Positions 8,091 to 17,936 of a stretch of DNA of 64,000 nt are shown here, piece after piece (the stretch's first letter is position 1; every line of letters begins with the position of its first letter). The stretch spans positions 1 through 64,000 of the forward strand of contig NZ_UTKY01000001.1 of NCBI RefSeq assembly GCF_900583165.1, written 5' to 3'. Made by a program: the position numbers and the translations under genes. Source of the DNA: Pseudomonas viridiflava. Lineage in GTDB: Bacteria; Pseudomonadota; Gammaproteobacteria; Pseudomonadales; Pseudomonadaceae. Below the pieces are notes generated by a model. The model did not search any database and was not told the origin of the DNA. It saw nothing but the letters and a program-made list of their open reading frames with translations.

Positions 8091-8863
8091 CTGCGGTTCA
8101 AGGCCCGCAGGATCGCGGCACTTTCGGCATCCGGCTCGCCGTTATACAGCGACGGCCGAAAATGCATCTGGAACGCTGCGATCACGTGCCGCGTGGCAAC
8201 ATCCAGCTCCCCGGTCTGGGGTGTCTGATAGCCCAAGCGGGCCAACTCCTGCTGGAACCAATTGATACTTGGCAGCTCACTGGCGTACTGCACCTGAAAA
8301 CGTGCGACGGCCTGGGCATCCGGCCACACGCCGAGCCCTTCAGCGGCCAAGCGCTTCCAGGGGAACAACGGGCCAGGGTCCAGCTTGCGCAGCGGCGCGA
8401 TATCGCTGTGGCCAATGATGTTCTTGGGGTCGATACCGTTGCGCTGGCTAATGTCCTTGAGCAATACCACCAGCGACTGCACCTGCGCTTCGGTGTATGG
8501 GTACCACACTCGGCCGGTGGGGGTGTCACGGTAGCCGGGGTTGACGATCTCGATGCCAATGGAGCTGGAGTTGAGCCAGGTGCGGCCCATCCATTCGCTT
8601 TCACCGGCGTGCCAGGCGCGCTGACTCTCGTCCACCAGCTTGTAGATAGTGCCTGAAGCATCATCGCCGATCAGGTAGTGGCTGCTGACTTGACCTTGGG
8701 TAAGCAATGCCAGGGAGCGTTCAAGGTCTGTGGAGGTGTAGTGGACGACGACGAACTGCACGCGGTTGTCGTGATTGACCGAGGGGTGGCTAGTATTCAG
8801 GCGAGGGCCGCTGGCGCAGCCCGCCAGGAGAAAAAACACAAAAGCGATATAGATGGATTTCAT
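8087..8863 (-). CDS. ampDh2: N-acetylmuramoyl-L-alanine amidase lipoprotein, AmpDh2-like
   Basis: A 258-residue zinc amidase of the AmpD family (Amidase_2) that cleaves the N-acetylmuramoyl-L-alanine bond of peptidoglycan fragments. The N-terminus is a lipoprotein signal (FFLLAGCAS, lipid Cys at 16), so it is anchored in the envelope. Zinc-site motifs are VVVHYT, HAGES and GHSDIAPLRKLDPGPLFPW. A C-terminal peptidoglycan-binding-like helix region follows. In P. aeruginosa the AmpD homologue beside kinB is AmpDh2. Its 3' end overlaps the kinB stop convergently by four bases. Confidence 0.85.
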   Translation of the reverse strand: MKSIYIAFVFFLLAGCASGPRLNTSHPSVNHDNRVQFVVVHYTSTDLERSLALLTQGQVSSHYLIGDDASGTIYKLVDESQRAWHAGESEWMGRTWLNSSSIGIEIVNPGYRDTPTGRVWYPYTEAQVQSLVVLLKDISQRNGIDPKNIIGHSDIAPLRKLDPGPLFPWKRLAAEGLGVWPDAQAVARFQVQYASELPSINWFQQELARLGYQTPQTGELDVATRHVIAAFQMHFRPSLYNGEPDAESAAILRALNRS

Positions 8864-8950
8864 GGCAGAGACGCTACGCTGAAGACGATAATGCAACAGT
8901 GTAACGTACGGCCCGCGGCCCGACGGTCAAATTACAAAATGGAACATCTT

Positions 8951-10978
8951 TTACGCCGCCTGCACCTGGTTGCGCCCCGCCGCCTTCGCTCGGTACAGCG
9001 CCGCATCGGCACGCTTTAGCGCCAGATCGCTGCGCTCACCCGGCTGGAACTGTGCCACACCCATGGACACTGTGATCGTCACCGGCTCGCCCTTGAAGTG
9101 AAACGGGCACGCTTCAATCGCTGCACGCAGATGGTTGCCAACCGCGACGGCGTCGGTCAGGGAAGAGTCAGGCATCAGCAAGACAAACTCTTCGCCCCCA
9201 AAGCGCGCGATAAAGTCCGTAGAACGCAGGCGCTTGCGCAGCACGTTGGCGATGATTTTCAGCACCTTGTCACCCGCCAGGTGACCGTAGCCGTCGTTGA
9301 TGCGCTTGAAGTGATCCAGGTCGAGCATCGCCAATGACAAGCTGTTGCCGTGTTGGTGCCAGGCGTTCACTTCTTGGTCCAGACGTTCGCTCCAGGCGGC
9401 ACGGTTGGGCAGCCCGGTGAGCGGGTCGATCAAGGCCTTCTGGCGTTGCACCTCAAGGTGCTCGCGGTAACCTTGGGCTTCCTGCTCCATATGGGCGACC
9501 CGCTCAGCCAGACCCTTCAACCGCGCTGCCACTTCCTGCTCACGTTGATCACGTTGCTGCTGGTGATCGTCCATGGTGCCGAGCAAACCTTCGAGGTGGC
9601 TTTCCAGTACGTGCTTGAGGCTGTCCAGGTCGGCTGCGTCCTGAACGCTGCTTTGTAAGCCGTCGACCTGCTCACGGATCTGCGTGTCCAGCTCACGGGC
9701 GGCGGAGCGGCTGTCAGCATGACCTTCGCTTGCGACCTGCAAATGCCCCTGGAAGGCTTCTAGGCGCTCATTGAGCTGCTTGAGGTAGGTTTCGAATTCA
9801 TGCTGACCGCTGTCGGTGATCGCCAGCATCAATACCGCGAGGTCATCGAGGATCGGCAGCAATTCGTACCAGTTCAACCCATGGGCCAGGCGTTCGCGCA
9901 TGGCGTCGGCCTGAGGTCGATGGCGCTCGGGCAACGACAGCTCATCCAGCAAGCCGAGCAGGGTGTCTTCAATGTGCTTGGCCACGGAGCTGTAGGATGG
10001 CTCCGGGGAATCCGGCAGGGAGTAGAGGCCATCCGATTGCAGCTCATCAGGATCGGGCTCTTCGACTTCCAGCACGGGCGGCAGCGACAGGCTGCCGATG
10101 ACCGTTTCATCGGGCGCTTCGATTGGGGCAGCGGGCGCTTCGATATAGGCGGCGAGGGCGCTTTCGGGCGCCGATTCTTGCGTATCAGGGTCGGCAAGCG
10201 TGGGCTCAATGCGCGCCACGGTCACTTCGGGCGAAACCGCTGGAGCAGGGTCTTCGTAAACAAATGTCTCAGCTACAGGCTCCGCTTGCACAGTCGCAGG
10301 CTCGGGTGCCGGCGGCGCAAAGGCACGTAATGCTTGAGTCAGCTCTTCGGATTGTTCGGGTTCTTGAGGTTCTACTGCTGCTGTGGGCGCGGTTGGCTGC
10401 GGCGCTGGGCTCGGGACTGGCTCCTGCAACGTCGCCTCGTTCGCCTCCTCCTTACTGCCAAACAGACGCTGCAAAAGGCCAGGACCAGGGCGTGCGGCTT
10501 CTCCATCCGGCTCCAGCTTATCCAGCGCCTGACCTTGCAAACTGCTCAATTCGCTGAGCAGCAATGGGATCTCACGGGCCTGACTGACACGACCGTCCAA
10601 CTGTTTGGCGAAGGTTTTCAGGGGGCGGGCAACTTCTCGGGGCAACGGCAGCTTTTGCAACTGCGCAACCAATGAAGTCAGCGCGGTACTGATTTGATCT
10701 ACACGAGTTTCGCGGCGCTGCTCGGAATCCAGCACGGCCTTTTCCAGGCGCGGCAACAGGGCGGCGAGGCCGGCGTCCATATCGTCGGAGCGCACAACGT
10801 CGCGCATTTCCTTCATGCATTGATCGACCGCGCGATCAGTGCCTTCAGCCGCCAGTGTGCTGCGCACCAACCCTCGGCGCAGCAAGTCGAGACGGGCAGC
10901 CCAGCGGCGTTCGAGCTTTTCTTGTTGCTCGATGCTTTTCAGGTATTTTTCTTTCCAGCGCTGGGCGTCGTCGCTCAT
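8951..10978 (-). CDS. GGDEF-domain diguanylate cyclase
   Basis: A 675-residue soluble protein without an evident signal or membrane helix. The N-terminal half is a long charged, partly coiled-coil region with an Ala/Pro/Glu-rich linker (about 180-320), and another coiled coil lies at about 455-510. The C-terminal 165 residues are a GGDEF domain with active site GGEEF at 594-598 and the RxxD product-inhibition site (RSTD) five residues before it. It should make c-di-GMP from two GTP. It overlaps the next gene by ATGA, indicating cotranscription. Confidence 0.9.
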   Translation of the reverse strand: MSDDAQRWKEKYLKSIEQQEKLERRWAARLDLLRRGLVRSTLAAEGTDRAVDQCMKEMRDVVRSDDMDAGLAALLPRLEKAVLDSEQRRETRVDQISTALTSLVAQLQKLPLPREVARPLKTFAKQLDGRVSQAREIPLLLSELSSLQGQALDKLEPDGEAARPGPGLLQRLFGSKEEANEATLQEPVPSPAPQPTAPTAAVEPQEPEQSEELTQALRAFAPPAPEPATVQAEPVAETFVYEDPAPAVSPEVTVARIEPTLADPDTQESAPESALAAYIEAPAAPIEAPDETVIGSLSLPPVLEVEEPDPDELQSDGLYSLPDSPEPSYSSVAKHIEDTLLGLLDELSLPERHRPQADAMRERLAHGLNWYELLPILDDLAVLMLAITDSGQHEFETYLKQLNERLEAFQGHLQVASEGHADSRSAARELDTQIREQVDGLQSSVQDAADLDSLKHVLESHLEGLLGTMDDHQQQRDQREQEVAARLKGLAERVAHMEQEAQGYREHLEVQRQKALIDPLTGLPNRAAWSERLDQEVNAWHQHGNSLSLAMLDLDHFKRINDGYGHLAGDKVLKIIANVLRKRLRSTDFIARFGGEEFVLLMPDSSLTDAVAVGNHLRAAIEACPFHFKGEPVTITVSMGVAQFQPGERSDLALKRADAALYRAKAAGRNQVQAA

Positions 10979-11853
10979 GCAAGGGGTCCGCGGGGGCCTG
11001 GGCTCAACGCGGGTAATGCATCAGCCGTGAGCGAACCCGGCAGACGAATCTCTACCGCGACCGGCAGGTGATCGGAAATGGGCTGCGCCAGCACCTGTAC
11101 GCTTTCGAGCGTGAGGGTTGGACTGAGCAGGATATGATCGAGACAGCGTTGCGGACGCCAACTGGGGAACGTGGCTTCGGCTTGCGGCGCCAGCAGCCCG
11201 AGGTCGCGCAACGGGGAATTGAGCAACAGGTCATTGGCGTGGGTATTCATGTCCCCCATCAACACCTGATGTTTGTAGGAACCGATCAGCTCGCGGATAT
11301 ACGCCAGCTGCATGGTGCGGGTGCGAGCACCCAGCGCCAGGTGCATCATCACCACCACCAAGGCCTCAGGGCCTTCGCCAAAACGCACAAGAATCGCCCC
11401 CCGACCCTTGGGGCCAGGCAATGGGTGATCTTCGATAGCGGAGGGCTTCAGGCGGCTGAGCACACCATTGCTGTGCTGCGCCAGGCGCCCAAGATTGCGA
11501 TTGAGCTGCTGATACCAGTAGGGGAAGGCACCGAGTTGGGCCAAGTGCTCCACTTGATTGATATAGCCGGAGCGCATGCTGCCGCCGTCGGCTTCCTGCA
11601 GGGCAACCAGGTCGAAGTCATTCAACAGGCTGCCGATCTTCTGCAAGTTACCCGCACGCCCATTGTGGGGCAGCAAGTGCTGCCAGCCACGGGTGAGGTA
11701 GTGCCGGTACTTCTCGGTACTGATGCCCACCTGGATGTTAAAGCTCAGCAAGCGCAGGCGGCTGTCTGGCGGCAGGCCTGTGGATTCCAGGTGATGCTCG
11801 TTGACCCGCGCATCATGCAGGCCAACGACGCGTTCGGTACCCCAGCGGCGCAT
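10975..11853 (-). CDS. Endonuclease/exonuclease/phosphatase family protein
   Basis: A 292-residue EEP-fold hydrolase. Characteristic metal and catalytic motifs are VALQEADGG, GDMNTHAN and SDHLPVAVE. No signal peptide is obvious, so it is probably cytoplasmic. The natural substrate (nucleic acid, phospholipid or phosphoinositide) cannot be read from the sequence. The stop overlaps the start of the diguanylate cyclase (ATGA). dsbA ends 10 bases before its neighbouring end, on the same strand. Confidence 0.8.
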   Translation of the reverse strand: MRRWGTERVVGLHDARVNEHHLESTGLPPDSRLRLLSFNIQVGISTEKYRHYLTRGWQHLLPHNGRAGNLQKIGSLLNDFDLVALQEADGGSMRSGYINQVEHLAQLGAFPYWYQQLNRNLGRLAQHSNGVLSRLKPSAIEDHPLPGPKGRGAILVRFGEGPEALVVVMMHLALGARTRTMQLAYIRELIGSYKHQVLMGDMNTHANDLLLNSPLRDLGLLAPQAEATFPSWRPQRCLDHILLSPTLTLESVQVLAQPISDHLPVAVEIRLPGSLTADALPALSPGPRGPLA

Positions 11854-11863
11854 AACGGGCCCC

Positions 11864-12499
11864 TTACTTGGCTGCCCGCTCTTTGGCGATCAGCTGGTCC
11901 GCAACATTGAGGGTTTGCTCAGGGCCGCCGGTGCTGCCCAGGTCAAAGCGGTATTTGCCGTTGACGATGAGGGTAGGTACGCCCTGTACACCGTACTTCT
12001 GCGCCAGTTCCCGAGCCTGTTTGATTTGGCCTTGGATCGCGAAGGAGTTAAAGGTCGCCAGGAACTTGTCCTTGTCGACGCCTTGGGTGGCGACGAAGTC
12101 AGCCATTTCATCTGGCTTGGTCAGGCGTTTGCCTTCTTTCTGGATCGCATTGAACACGGCGTTGTGGACCTTATGCTCCACACCCATCGCTTCCAGGGTC
12201 AGGAACAGCTGGCCGTGTGCATCCCATGGGCCGCCGAACATGGCCGGAATGCGTTTGAAGTTCACGTCTTTAGGCAGTTTTTCAACCCAAGGGTTGATGG
12301 TCGGCTCAAAAGCGTAGCAATGCGGGCAGCCATACCAGAACAGCTCCACCACTTCGATCTTGCCAGGTACCGCAACCGCAACCGGGTTAGCCAGTTCAAC
12401 ATAGGTTTTACCCGCTTCAAGCGGCACGTCGGCAGCCTGTGCGGTCATGCCGAAGAGGCTGACAGTGACGAGAGCGGCGCTGAGGATCAGATTACGCAT
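11864..12499 (-). CDS. dsbA: Thiol:disulfide interchange protein DsbA
   Basis: A 211-residue periplasmic oxidase that introduces disulfide bonds. A signal peptide covers residues 1-22 (cleavage after AQA). The thioredoxin-fold active site CPHC is at residues 58-61, in WYGCPHCYAFEP, and the cis-proline loop GVQGVPTLIVNG lies near 165-176. The size fits Pseudomonas DsbA. Neighbouring c-type cytochrome genes also need periplasmic thiol chemistry. Confidence 0.95.
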   Translation of the reverse strand: MRNLILSAALVTVSLFGMTAQAADVPLEAGKTYVELANPVAVAVPGKIEVVELFWYGCPHCYAFEPTINPWVEKLPKDVNFKRIPAMFGGPWDAHGQLFLTLEAMGVEHKVHNAVFNAIQKEGKRLTKPDEMADFVATQGVDKDKFLATFNSFAIQGQIKQARELAQKYGVQGVPTLIVNGKYRFDLGSTGGPEQTLNVADQLIAKERAAK

Positions 12500-12593
12500 G
12501 CTTTACTCCTGGACAAATAAAGTCGCCTCACGCGACCTTTGTTGTGACAGGTCTACGCGGGCATGAGTTCGTTAGTGTAACGGCACCGGCCAC

Positions 12594-12622
12594 AAAAAAG
12601 GGCGGCCTAGGCCACCCTTTTT
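12594..12622. terminator. Terminator after the cytochrome c4 gene
   Basis: AAAAAGGGCGGCC and GGCCACCCTTTTT form a 13-base stem with one mismatch and flanking A and T runs, so it works in either direction. It lies about 45 bases beyond the minus-strand cytochrome c4 stop and insulates dsbA. Confidence 0.85.
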
Positions 12623-12667
12623 ATGCTTGCATCGATGGATTAATCGAGCGTTAACGTTGCGTACACC

Positions 12668-13291
12668 TCAGTGCAGCCCTTGGATGTAGCTGGAGACTGC
12701 CGCGATATCCTCATCGCTGAGCTTGCGTGCGATGGTGCGCATGATCGCGGCATCATCGTTGTTTCGCCCGGCCTCTTCCTTACGGAAGTCGGTGAGCTGC
12801 TTGGCGATGTAGGCAGTGTGTTGGCCACTCAGGTGCGGGAAACCGGCGGCGGCTATACCGGCGCCATTGGGCGAGTGGCAGCCGATGCAGGAGGGCAGGC
12901 CTTTTTCCAGGTCGCCGCCGCGGAAGAGTTTCTCCCCGCGGGCCACCAGTTTTGGATCAGCAGCTCCCACACTGCCTTTCTGGCTGGCAAAATACGTCGC
13001 GATGTCGGCCAGGTCCTGATCGCTGAGGTTGGTCAGCAAGCCGGTCATTTCCAGGACTGTGCGCTTGCCATCCTTGATGTCGTGCATCTGCTTGGTCAGG
13101 TAACGTTCACCCTGGCCTGCCAGTTTGGGGAAGTTCGGCGCCGGGCTATTGCCATCCGGGCCATGGCAAGCACCACATACGGCGGCTTTCGCTTGACCGG
13201 CAGTGGCATCACCTTTGAGGGGGCCCTCTGCAGCGACGGCAGCGCCTGTGATGCCCAAGGTCAACAGCAGACTCACGATCAGTTTGTTCAT
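12668..13291 (-). CDS. cc4: Dihaem cytochrome c4
   Basis: A 207-residue periplasmic electron carrier with a signal peptide (residues 1-20) and two CXXCH haem sites, CGACHGPDG and CIGCHSPNG, in two similar class I cytochrome domains. Cytochrome c4 passes electrons from the bc1 complex to terminal oxidases. It lies 34 bases downstream of the monohaem cytochrome gene on the same strand. The gene order dsbA-c4-c5-engB matches that of other Pseudomonas. Confidence 0.92.
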   Translation of the reverse strand: MNKLIVSLLLTLGITGAAVAAEGPLKGDATAGQAKAAVCGACHGPDGNSPAPNFPKLAGQGERYLTKQMHDIKDGKRTVLEMTGLLTNLSDQDLADIATYFASQKGSVGAADPKLVARGEKLFRGGDLEKGLPSCIGCHSPNGAGIAAAGFPHLSGQHTAYIAKQLTDFRKEEAGRNNDDAAIMRTIARKLSDEDIAAVSSYIQGLH

Positions 13292-13325
13292 CAGCTAATC
13301 CAACTACGGCTAAGGGGTTTAAGAG

Positions 13326-13628
13326 TTATCTACCGGGTTTACTCACCATCAACTCAATGACGGCCTGGTAATCCTCAGTACTGCAGTCCATGCACAAACC
13401 ACGCGGCGGCATTGCCTTGAAACCCTGGGTCACGTGTAGCACCAGCGTGTCCATGCCCTGCGCCAATCTTGGCGCCCAGGCTGCCTGGTCACCCCGCTTG
13501 GGGGCATTAGGCAACTGGCCGGCATGGCACGCCACGCAAACTCGGTTGTACAGCGCTTCCGGATCCTGTGTAGCCTGAGCGCCATAAAGCGGAGCCAGGA
13601 CACCAAAAGCGAGCAACCATTTGGTCAT
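13326..13628 (-). CDS. Cytochrome c5-family protein
   Basis: A 100-residue exported monohaem cytochrome. A signal peptide ends near ATQ (residues 18-20), and CVACHAGQ is the single haem site. The C-terminal M-P-P-R-G-L-C-M-D-C-S segment supplies the methionine ligand and the extra cysteine pair typical of cytochrome c5. It probably works with the neighbouring cytochrome c4 as a periplasmic electron carrier. Confidence 0.88.
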   Translation of the reverse strand: MTKWLLAFGVLAPLYGAQATQDPEALYNRVCVACHAGQLPNAPKRGDQAAWAPRLAQGMDTLVLHVTQGFKAMPPRGLCMDCSTEDYQAVIELMVSKPGR

Positions 13629-13820
13629 ACGTCGACCATTTCAGGGTTTGAGAGCGTTTTGCGTTCTAATGCGCAATAAAGGTCTTTCGCTCCCGTGAAC
13701 CTCATCCTTCGCTGGGACAAAGCACACACAAAATCTGCGGCATTATATACTGGCCCTACTGAAACGGAAACGACACCGCTTGCCGCACCCTTTCTCGGCA
13801 TCGCCCACATCGGAAATCTC

Positions 13821-14462
13821 ATGCAACTCAAGAATCCCATCCTTGGCCTGTGCCAACAGTCCACGTTTATGCTCAGCGCCGCCAAAGTTGACCAATGCCC
13901 CGACGACGAGGGCTTTGAAGTCGCTTTTGCCGGCCGGTCCAACGCCGGTAAATCCAGCGCCCTGAACACCCTGACCCACGCCAGCCTGGCGCGCACCTCG
14001 AAAACCCCGGGCCGCACGCAATTGCTCAATTTCTTCAAGCTAGACGATGATCGGCGTCTGGTCGACCTGCCAGGCTACGGTTACGCAAAAGTACCTATCC
14101 CGTTGAAGCTGCACTGGCAGCGTCACCTTGAGGCTTATTTGGGTGGCCGCGAGAGTTTGAAGGGGTTGATTCTGATGATGGACATCCGTCATCCAATGAC
14201 CGATTTCGACCTGTTGATGCTCGACTGGGCAGTCGCCAGTGGTATGCCAATGCACATTCTGTTGACCAAGGCCGACAAGCTCACTTACGGCGCAGCGAAG
14301 AACACGCTGCTCAAAGTGCAGTCCGAAATCCGTAAAGGCTGGGGCGACGCAATCACTATCCAGCTGTTCTCGGCGCCTAAGCGCATGGGCCTGGAAGACG
14401 CTTACACTGTGCTGGCTGGCTGGATGGAATTGGCGGACAAAGGCACGGAACTGGCCGAGTAA
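13821..14462 (+). CDS. engB: Ribosome-biogenesis GTP-binding protein EngB (YihA/YsxC)
   Basis: A 213-residue essential GTPase used in late 50S subunit assembly. Motifs visible are G1 GRSNAGKS (residues 34-41), G3 DLPGYG and G4 TKADK. The ATG giving [13 protein letters not shown] was chosen because it leaves the family length; an open frame runs upstream to 13695 without support. A TATACT element at 13746-13751 is a possible promoter. The gene is divergent from the cytochromes. Confidence 0.93.
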   Translation: MQLKNPILGLCQQSTFMLSAAKVDQCPDDEGFEVAFAGRSNAGKSSALNTLTHASLARTSKTPGRTQLLNFFKLDDDRRLVDLPGYGYAKVPIPLKLHWQRHLEAYLGGRESLKGLILMMDIRHPMTDFDLLMLDWAVASGMPMHILLTKADKLTYGAAKNTLLKVQSEIRKGWGDAITIQLFSAPKRMGLEDAYTVLAGWMELADKGTELAE

Positions 14463-14475
14463 CTTTTCTGCAGGC

Positions 14476-14604
14476 AAAAAAAACCCCGGACTTCTTATGG
14501 GGAGGGGAAGTTCGGGGTTCAAGTACTGGACCGCTAGGGCGGGGTCCAGATATCTGCCAACACTTAACACAACATAGGAGCATTGAAGGGCTTCACCACC
14601 CATT
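14476..14604 (-). ncRNA. ersA: ErsA small regulatory RNA
   Basis: The engB-polA interval encodes a predicted transcript of about 129 nt on the minus strand, close to the 132 nt reported for P. aeruginosa ErsA at the same place. It starts below an AlgU-type promoter (14612-14639) and ends in a strong terminator: a stem at 14484-14519 (ACCCCGAACTTC... against GAAGTCCGGGGT) followed by eight Ts. The terminator loop carries CCCCTCCCCAT, a C-rich stretch like the seed ErsA uses to pair with target mRNAs such as algC. A second stem, CTGGACC.../GGTCCAG, lies at 14526-14549. Position, size and promoter type together make the call strong. E. coli carries Spot 42 at the same spot. Confidence 0.88.
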
Positions 14605-14611
14605 CAGTAAC

Positions 14612-14639
14612 TCTGAGTGGCAGTTCACGGGTTAAGTTC
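14612..14639 (-). promoter_or_regulatory. AlgU (sigma-22)-type promoter of ersA
   Basis: On the minus strand GAACTT (14639-14634), 17 bases, then TCAGA (14616-14612) match the AlgU/RpoE consensus GAACTT-N16/17-TCtgA. The predicted start is about 14604. This ties the small RNA to envelope stress, as known for P. aeruginosa ErsA. Confidence 0.85.
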
Positions 14640-14697
14640 CGGCAGGTTCAAAAAACTATTGGAAATAACTGACGGCGACTTCCGGACTAAAGCACTG

Positions 14698-14720
14698 TGC
14701 CACCACCTTGCGGTGGCAGC
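14698..14720 (-). terminator. Weak hairpins after polA
   Basis: On the minus strand GCCACC-GCAA-GGTGGT forms a stable tetraloop hairpin 13 bases beyond the polA stop, followed by a GCAC-A-GTGC stem and TTTAGT. The T-run is short, so termination here may be partial. Confidence 0.5.
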
Positions 14721-14732
14721 AAAGCCCCGAAA

Positions 14733-17516
14733 TCAGTGCGCTTCGTCCCAGTTATTACCCACGCCCACTTCCACCAACAACGGCACATCCAGCTGCGCAG
14801 CCGCGCTCATGTGCTCGCGAATTTTTTCGCTGACCTCGGCCACCAGGTCTTCACGCACCTCCAGCACCAATTCATCGTGCACCTGCAGGATCACCCTGGC
14901 ATCCAGGCCGGAGTCGGCCAGCCAGTTGTCCACCAGCACCATGGCTTTCTTGATGATATCGGCCGCCGTGCCCTGCATCGGCGCGTTGATCGCCGTTCGC
15001 TCTGCGGCGGCGCGTTCTTGAGGCTTGTTGGAGTTGATATCGGGCAGGTACAGGCGGCGCCCGAAGAAGGTTTCGACATAGCCTTGATCGGCGGCTTGGC
15101 CGCGCGTGCGGTCCATGTATTCGCGTACGCCAGGGTAACGCGCGAAGTACACGTCGATGTAAGCCTTGGCTGTCTTGGTATCGACGCCAATGTCCTTGCC
15201 GAGCTTTTGCGCGCCCATGCCGTAGATCAGGCCGAAGTTGATCGCCTTGGCGCTGCGGCGCTGGTCCGAGGTGACCTCATTGAGTTCAACCTTGAACACT
15301 TCGGCAGCCGTGGCAGTGTGCACGTCTAAGTTGTGGCGGAAGGCATTCATCAAGCCTTCGTCCTTGGACAGGTGCGCCATGATCCGCAGTTCGATCTGCG
15401 AATAGTCCGCCGCCAGCAGCTTGTAGCCCTTCGGCGCGACGAATGCCTGACGAATCCTGCGCCCTTCAGCGGTACGCACCGGAATGTTCTGCAGGTTCGG
15501 ATCACTGGAAGAAAGCCGCCCGGTCGCCGCCACGGCTTGGTGGTAAGACGTGTGAATACGCCCGGTACGCGGGTTGATCTGCTCCGGCAGGCGATCGGTG
15601 TAGGTGCTTTTGAGCTTGCTCATGCTGCGGTACTGCATCAGCACCTTGGGCAGCGGGTAATCATCTTCGGCCAGCTTGGCCAGCACTTCCTCAGCCGTAG
15701 ACGCCTGGCCTTTCCCAGTCTTTTTCAGCACGGGCAAACCGAGCTTCTCATACAGAATCGCGCCGAGCTGCTTGGGCGAGCCCAGGTTGAATTCCTCACC
15801 GGCGATCTCGAACGCCTGGCGCTCCAACTCGACCATCTTGTTGCCCAATTCAATGCTCTGAACGCCCAATAACTGCGCATCCACCAAAGCGCCCTGGCGT
15901 TCGATACGCGCCAGCACCGGCACCAACGGCATCTCGATATCCGTCACCACACTGGCCAGGCTCGGGATGGCCGTCAGTTGGGCAAACAGCTCTTGGTGCA
16001 GACGCAAGGTCACGTCCGCATCCTCGGCCGCATACGGGCCGGCCTGCTCGAGGGCGATCTGGTCAAAGGTCAGCTGCTTGGCGCCCTTGCCGGCGATGTC
16101 CTGGAAGCTGACGGTGTCGTGGTCCAAGTACTTCTTGGCCAGGCTGTCCATATCGTGCCGGGTTGCGGTGGAATTGAGCACGTAGGATTCGAGCATGGTG
16201 TCGTAGGCGATGCCGCGCACGGTAATGCCCTGGGCCGGGTCGCCGCCGATGGCGCAGTTGGCCAGGATATTCATGTCGAACTTGGCGTGCTGGCCGACCT
16301 TGAGCTTGGTTGGGTCTTCCAGCAGCGGTTTCAGGGCCAGCAACACAGTGTCGCGATCCAACTGCTCTGGCGCACCGATGTAAGAGTGGGTCAGTGGGAT
16401 GTAGGCCGCCTCGTGGGGCTGCACGGCAAACGAAACGCCGACCAATTGCGCCTTTTGTGCGTCGATGCCAGTGGTTTCGGTGTCAAAGGCGAACAACTTC
16501 GCCGCGTTGAGCTTCTGCAACCACAAATCGAAAGTGGCCTGGTCGAGGATGGTGGTGTAGCTCGCTTCAACCGGCGCCGCTGGAGCCGTCTCGGCAACTG
16601 CTTCGGCAACCGGTGCGGCCTTGAGCTCAACACGTTTCGCGTCGCGCTGAACCTCATCAATCCAGCTCTTGAACTCAAGCAGAGAATACAGCTCCAGCAG
16701 TTTTTCGCGATCCGGCTCGATCAGGTGCAGGTCATCCAGGCCCACGTCCAGCGGCACATCGCACTTGATCGTCGCCAACTGGTAGGAAAGAAACGCCATC
16801 TCCCGATGCTCTTCGAGCTTCGCCGGCAGCGTTTTGGCGCCGCGAATCGGCAACGTCGGAACAATGTCCAACTGCTCGTAAAGTTCTTTGATCCCGCCGT
16901 TGACACCAACGAGCAGGCCGGACGCAGTCTTGGGGCCGATACCCGGAACACCCGGAATGTTGTCGGACGAATCGCCCATCAACGCCAGATAGTCGATGAT
17001 CTGCTCCGGAGCGACGCCAAATTTCTCCTTTACGCCTTCGATGTCCATCGCGCTACCGGTCATGGTGTTGACCAAGGTAATGTGCCCGTCGACCAACTGC
17101 GCCATGTCCTTGTCGCCGGTAGAAATCACTACCGGTCGGTCGGCAGCCGCGCTGCTACGAGCCAAGGTGCCGATAACGTCATCGGCCTCCACGCCCTCGA
17201 CGCACAGCAGCGGGAAGCCCAGGGCGATCACGCTCTGGTGCAGCGGCTCGATTTGCACGCGCATGTCATCGGGCATGCTCGGGCGGTTGGCCTTGTATTC
17301 GGCGTACATATCATCGCGAAAAGTCCCACCCTTGGCGTCGAAGACGACGGCAAACGGGCTGTCCGGATACTGTTTGCGCAGGCTTTTAAGCATGTTCAAC
17401 ACGCCCTTGACCGCACCGGTGGGCAGGCCTTTGGAGGTGGTCAGCGGTGGCAGCGCGTGGAAGGCGCGGTACAGATATGAAGAACCGTCCACCAGGACGA
17501 GGGGGGCTTGGCTCAT
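14733..17516 (-). CDS. polA: DNA polymerase I
   Basis: A 927-residue polymerase for gap filling and Okazaki-fragment processing. The 5'-3' exonuclease (about 1-290) begins [19 protein letters not shown] and shows GIGPKTAS. The 3'-5' exonuclease retains its DxE motif ([11 protein letters not shown]). The family A polymerase has DYSQIELR (motif A), the [13 protein letters not shown] helix (motif B) and [10 protein letters not shown] (motif C). The ATG giving [11 protein letters not shown] is used; an upstream in-frame codon adds four residues. All catalytic residues are intact. Confidence 0.97.
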   Translation of the reverse strand: MSQAPLVLVDGSSYLYRAFHALPPLTTSKGLPTGAVKGVLNMLKSLRKQYPDSPFAVVFDAKGGTFRDDMYAEYKANRPSMPDDMRVQIEPLHQSVIALGFPLLCVEGVEADDVIGTLARSSAAADRPVVISTGDKDMAQLVDGHITLVNTMTGSAMDIEGVKEKFGVAPEQIIDYLALMGDSSDNIPGVPGIGPKTASGLLVGVNGGIKELYEQLDIVPTLPIRGAKTLPAKLEEHREMAFLSYQLATIKCDVPLDVGLDDLHLIEPDREKLLELYSLLEFKSWIDEVQRDAKRVELKAAPVAEAVAETAPAAPVEASYTTILDQATFDLWLQKLNAAKLFAFDTETTGIDAQKAQLVGVSFAVQPHEAAYIPLTHSYIGAPEQLDRDTVLLALKPLLEDPTKLKVGQHAKFDMNILANCAIGGDPAQGITVRGIAYDTMLESYVLNSTATRHDMDSLAKKYLDHDTVSFQDIAGKGAKQLTFDQIALEQAGPYAAEDADVTLRLHQELFAQLTAIPSLASVVTDIEMPLVPVLARIERQGALVDAQLLGVQSIELGNKMVELERQAFEIAGEEFNLGSPKQLGAILYEKLGLPVLKKTGKGQASTAEEVLAKLAEDDYPLPKVLMQYRSMSKLKSTYTDRLPEQINPRTGRIHTSYHQAVAATGRLSSSDPNLQNIPVRTAEGRRIRQAFVAPKGYKLLAADYSQIELRIMAHLSKDEGLMNAFRHNLDVHTATAAEVFKVELNEVTSDQRRSAKAINFGLIYGMGAQKLGKDIGVDTKTAKAYIDVYFARYPGVREYMDRTRGQAADQGYVETFFGRRLYLPDINSNKPQERAAAERTAINAPMQGTAADIIKKAMVLVDNWLADSGLDARVILQVHDELVLEVREDLVAEVSEKIREHMSAAAQLDVPLLVEVGVGNNWDEAH

Positions 17517-17590
17517 GAGCAGGATCAACCTTTTCGGCGGGTCAGGCGCTAGAATAGCCGGACCAATGACGACAAAGGGACAAGGTTATC

Positions 17591-17881
17591 ATGCGTACAG
17601 TGAATCGCTTGTTGTTGACCGGCTTGATTGCACTCCTGCCGTTGGCCGCCATGGCAGCCGACAGCGCCCCCGGTGGTGACCCTGAGGTCACGATCCGCAC
17701 CGAAGGCGACAAGACCATCCAGGAATACCGCCAAAACGGTTTCCTGTACGCCATCAAGGTAACGCCCAAGGGTGCACCACCGTACTTCCTGGTGCGCGCG
17801 GACGGAACCGATGCAAACTTCATCCGCTCTGACCAGCCGGATATGCTGATCCCGTCATGGAAGATTTTCGAATGGAAATGA
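17591..17881 (+). CDS. DUF2782 exported protein
   Basis: A 96-residue protein with a signal peptide (MRTVNRLLLTGLIALLPLAAMA) and a small conserved domain (about 30-96) holding TIQEYRQNGFLYAIKVTPKG and a C-terminal PSWKIFEW. It matches DUF2782, whose function is unknown. It lies 55 bases before thrB on the same strand, as in other Pseudomonas, and is divergent from polA with about 75 bases between. Confidence 0.85.
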   Translation: MRTVNRLLLTGLIALLPLAAMAADSAPGGDPEVTIRTEGDKTIQEYRQNGFLYAIKVTPKGAPPYFLVRADGTDANFIRSDQPDMLIPSWKIFEWK

Positions 17882-17936
17882 TTTCTTAACTTCAATTGGC
17901 GCCGCACCCTGCGGCGCCCGTACTGGCAGTTTAACC

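Noticed and set aside
15978..17480. 500-codon plus-strand frame opposite polA
   Set aside because: Antisense shadow of polA with no start signal or known domain.
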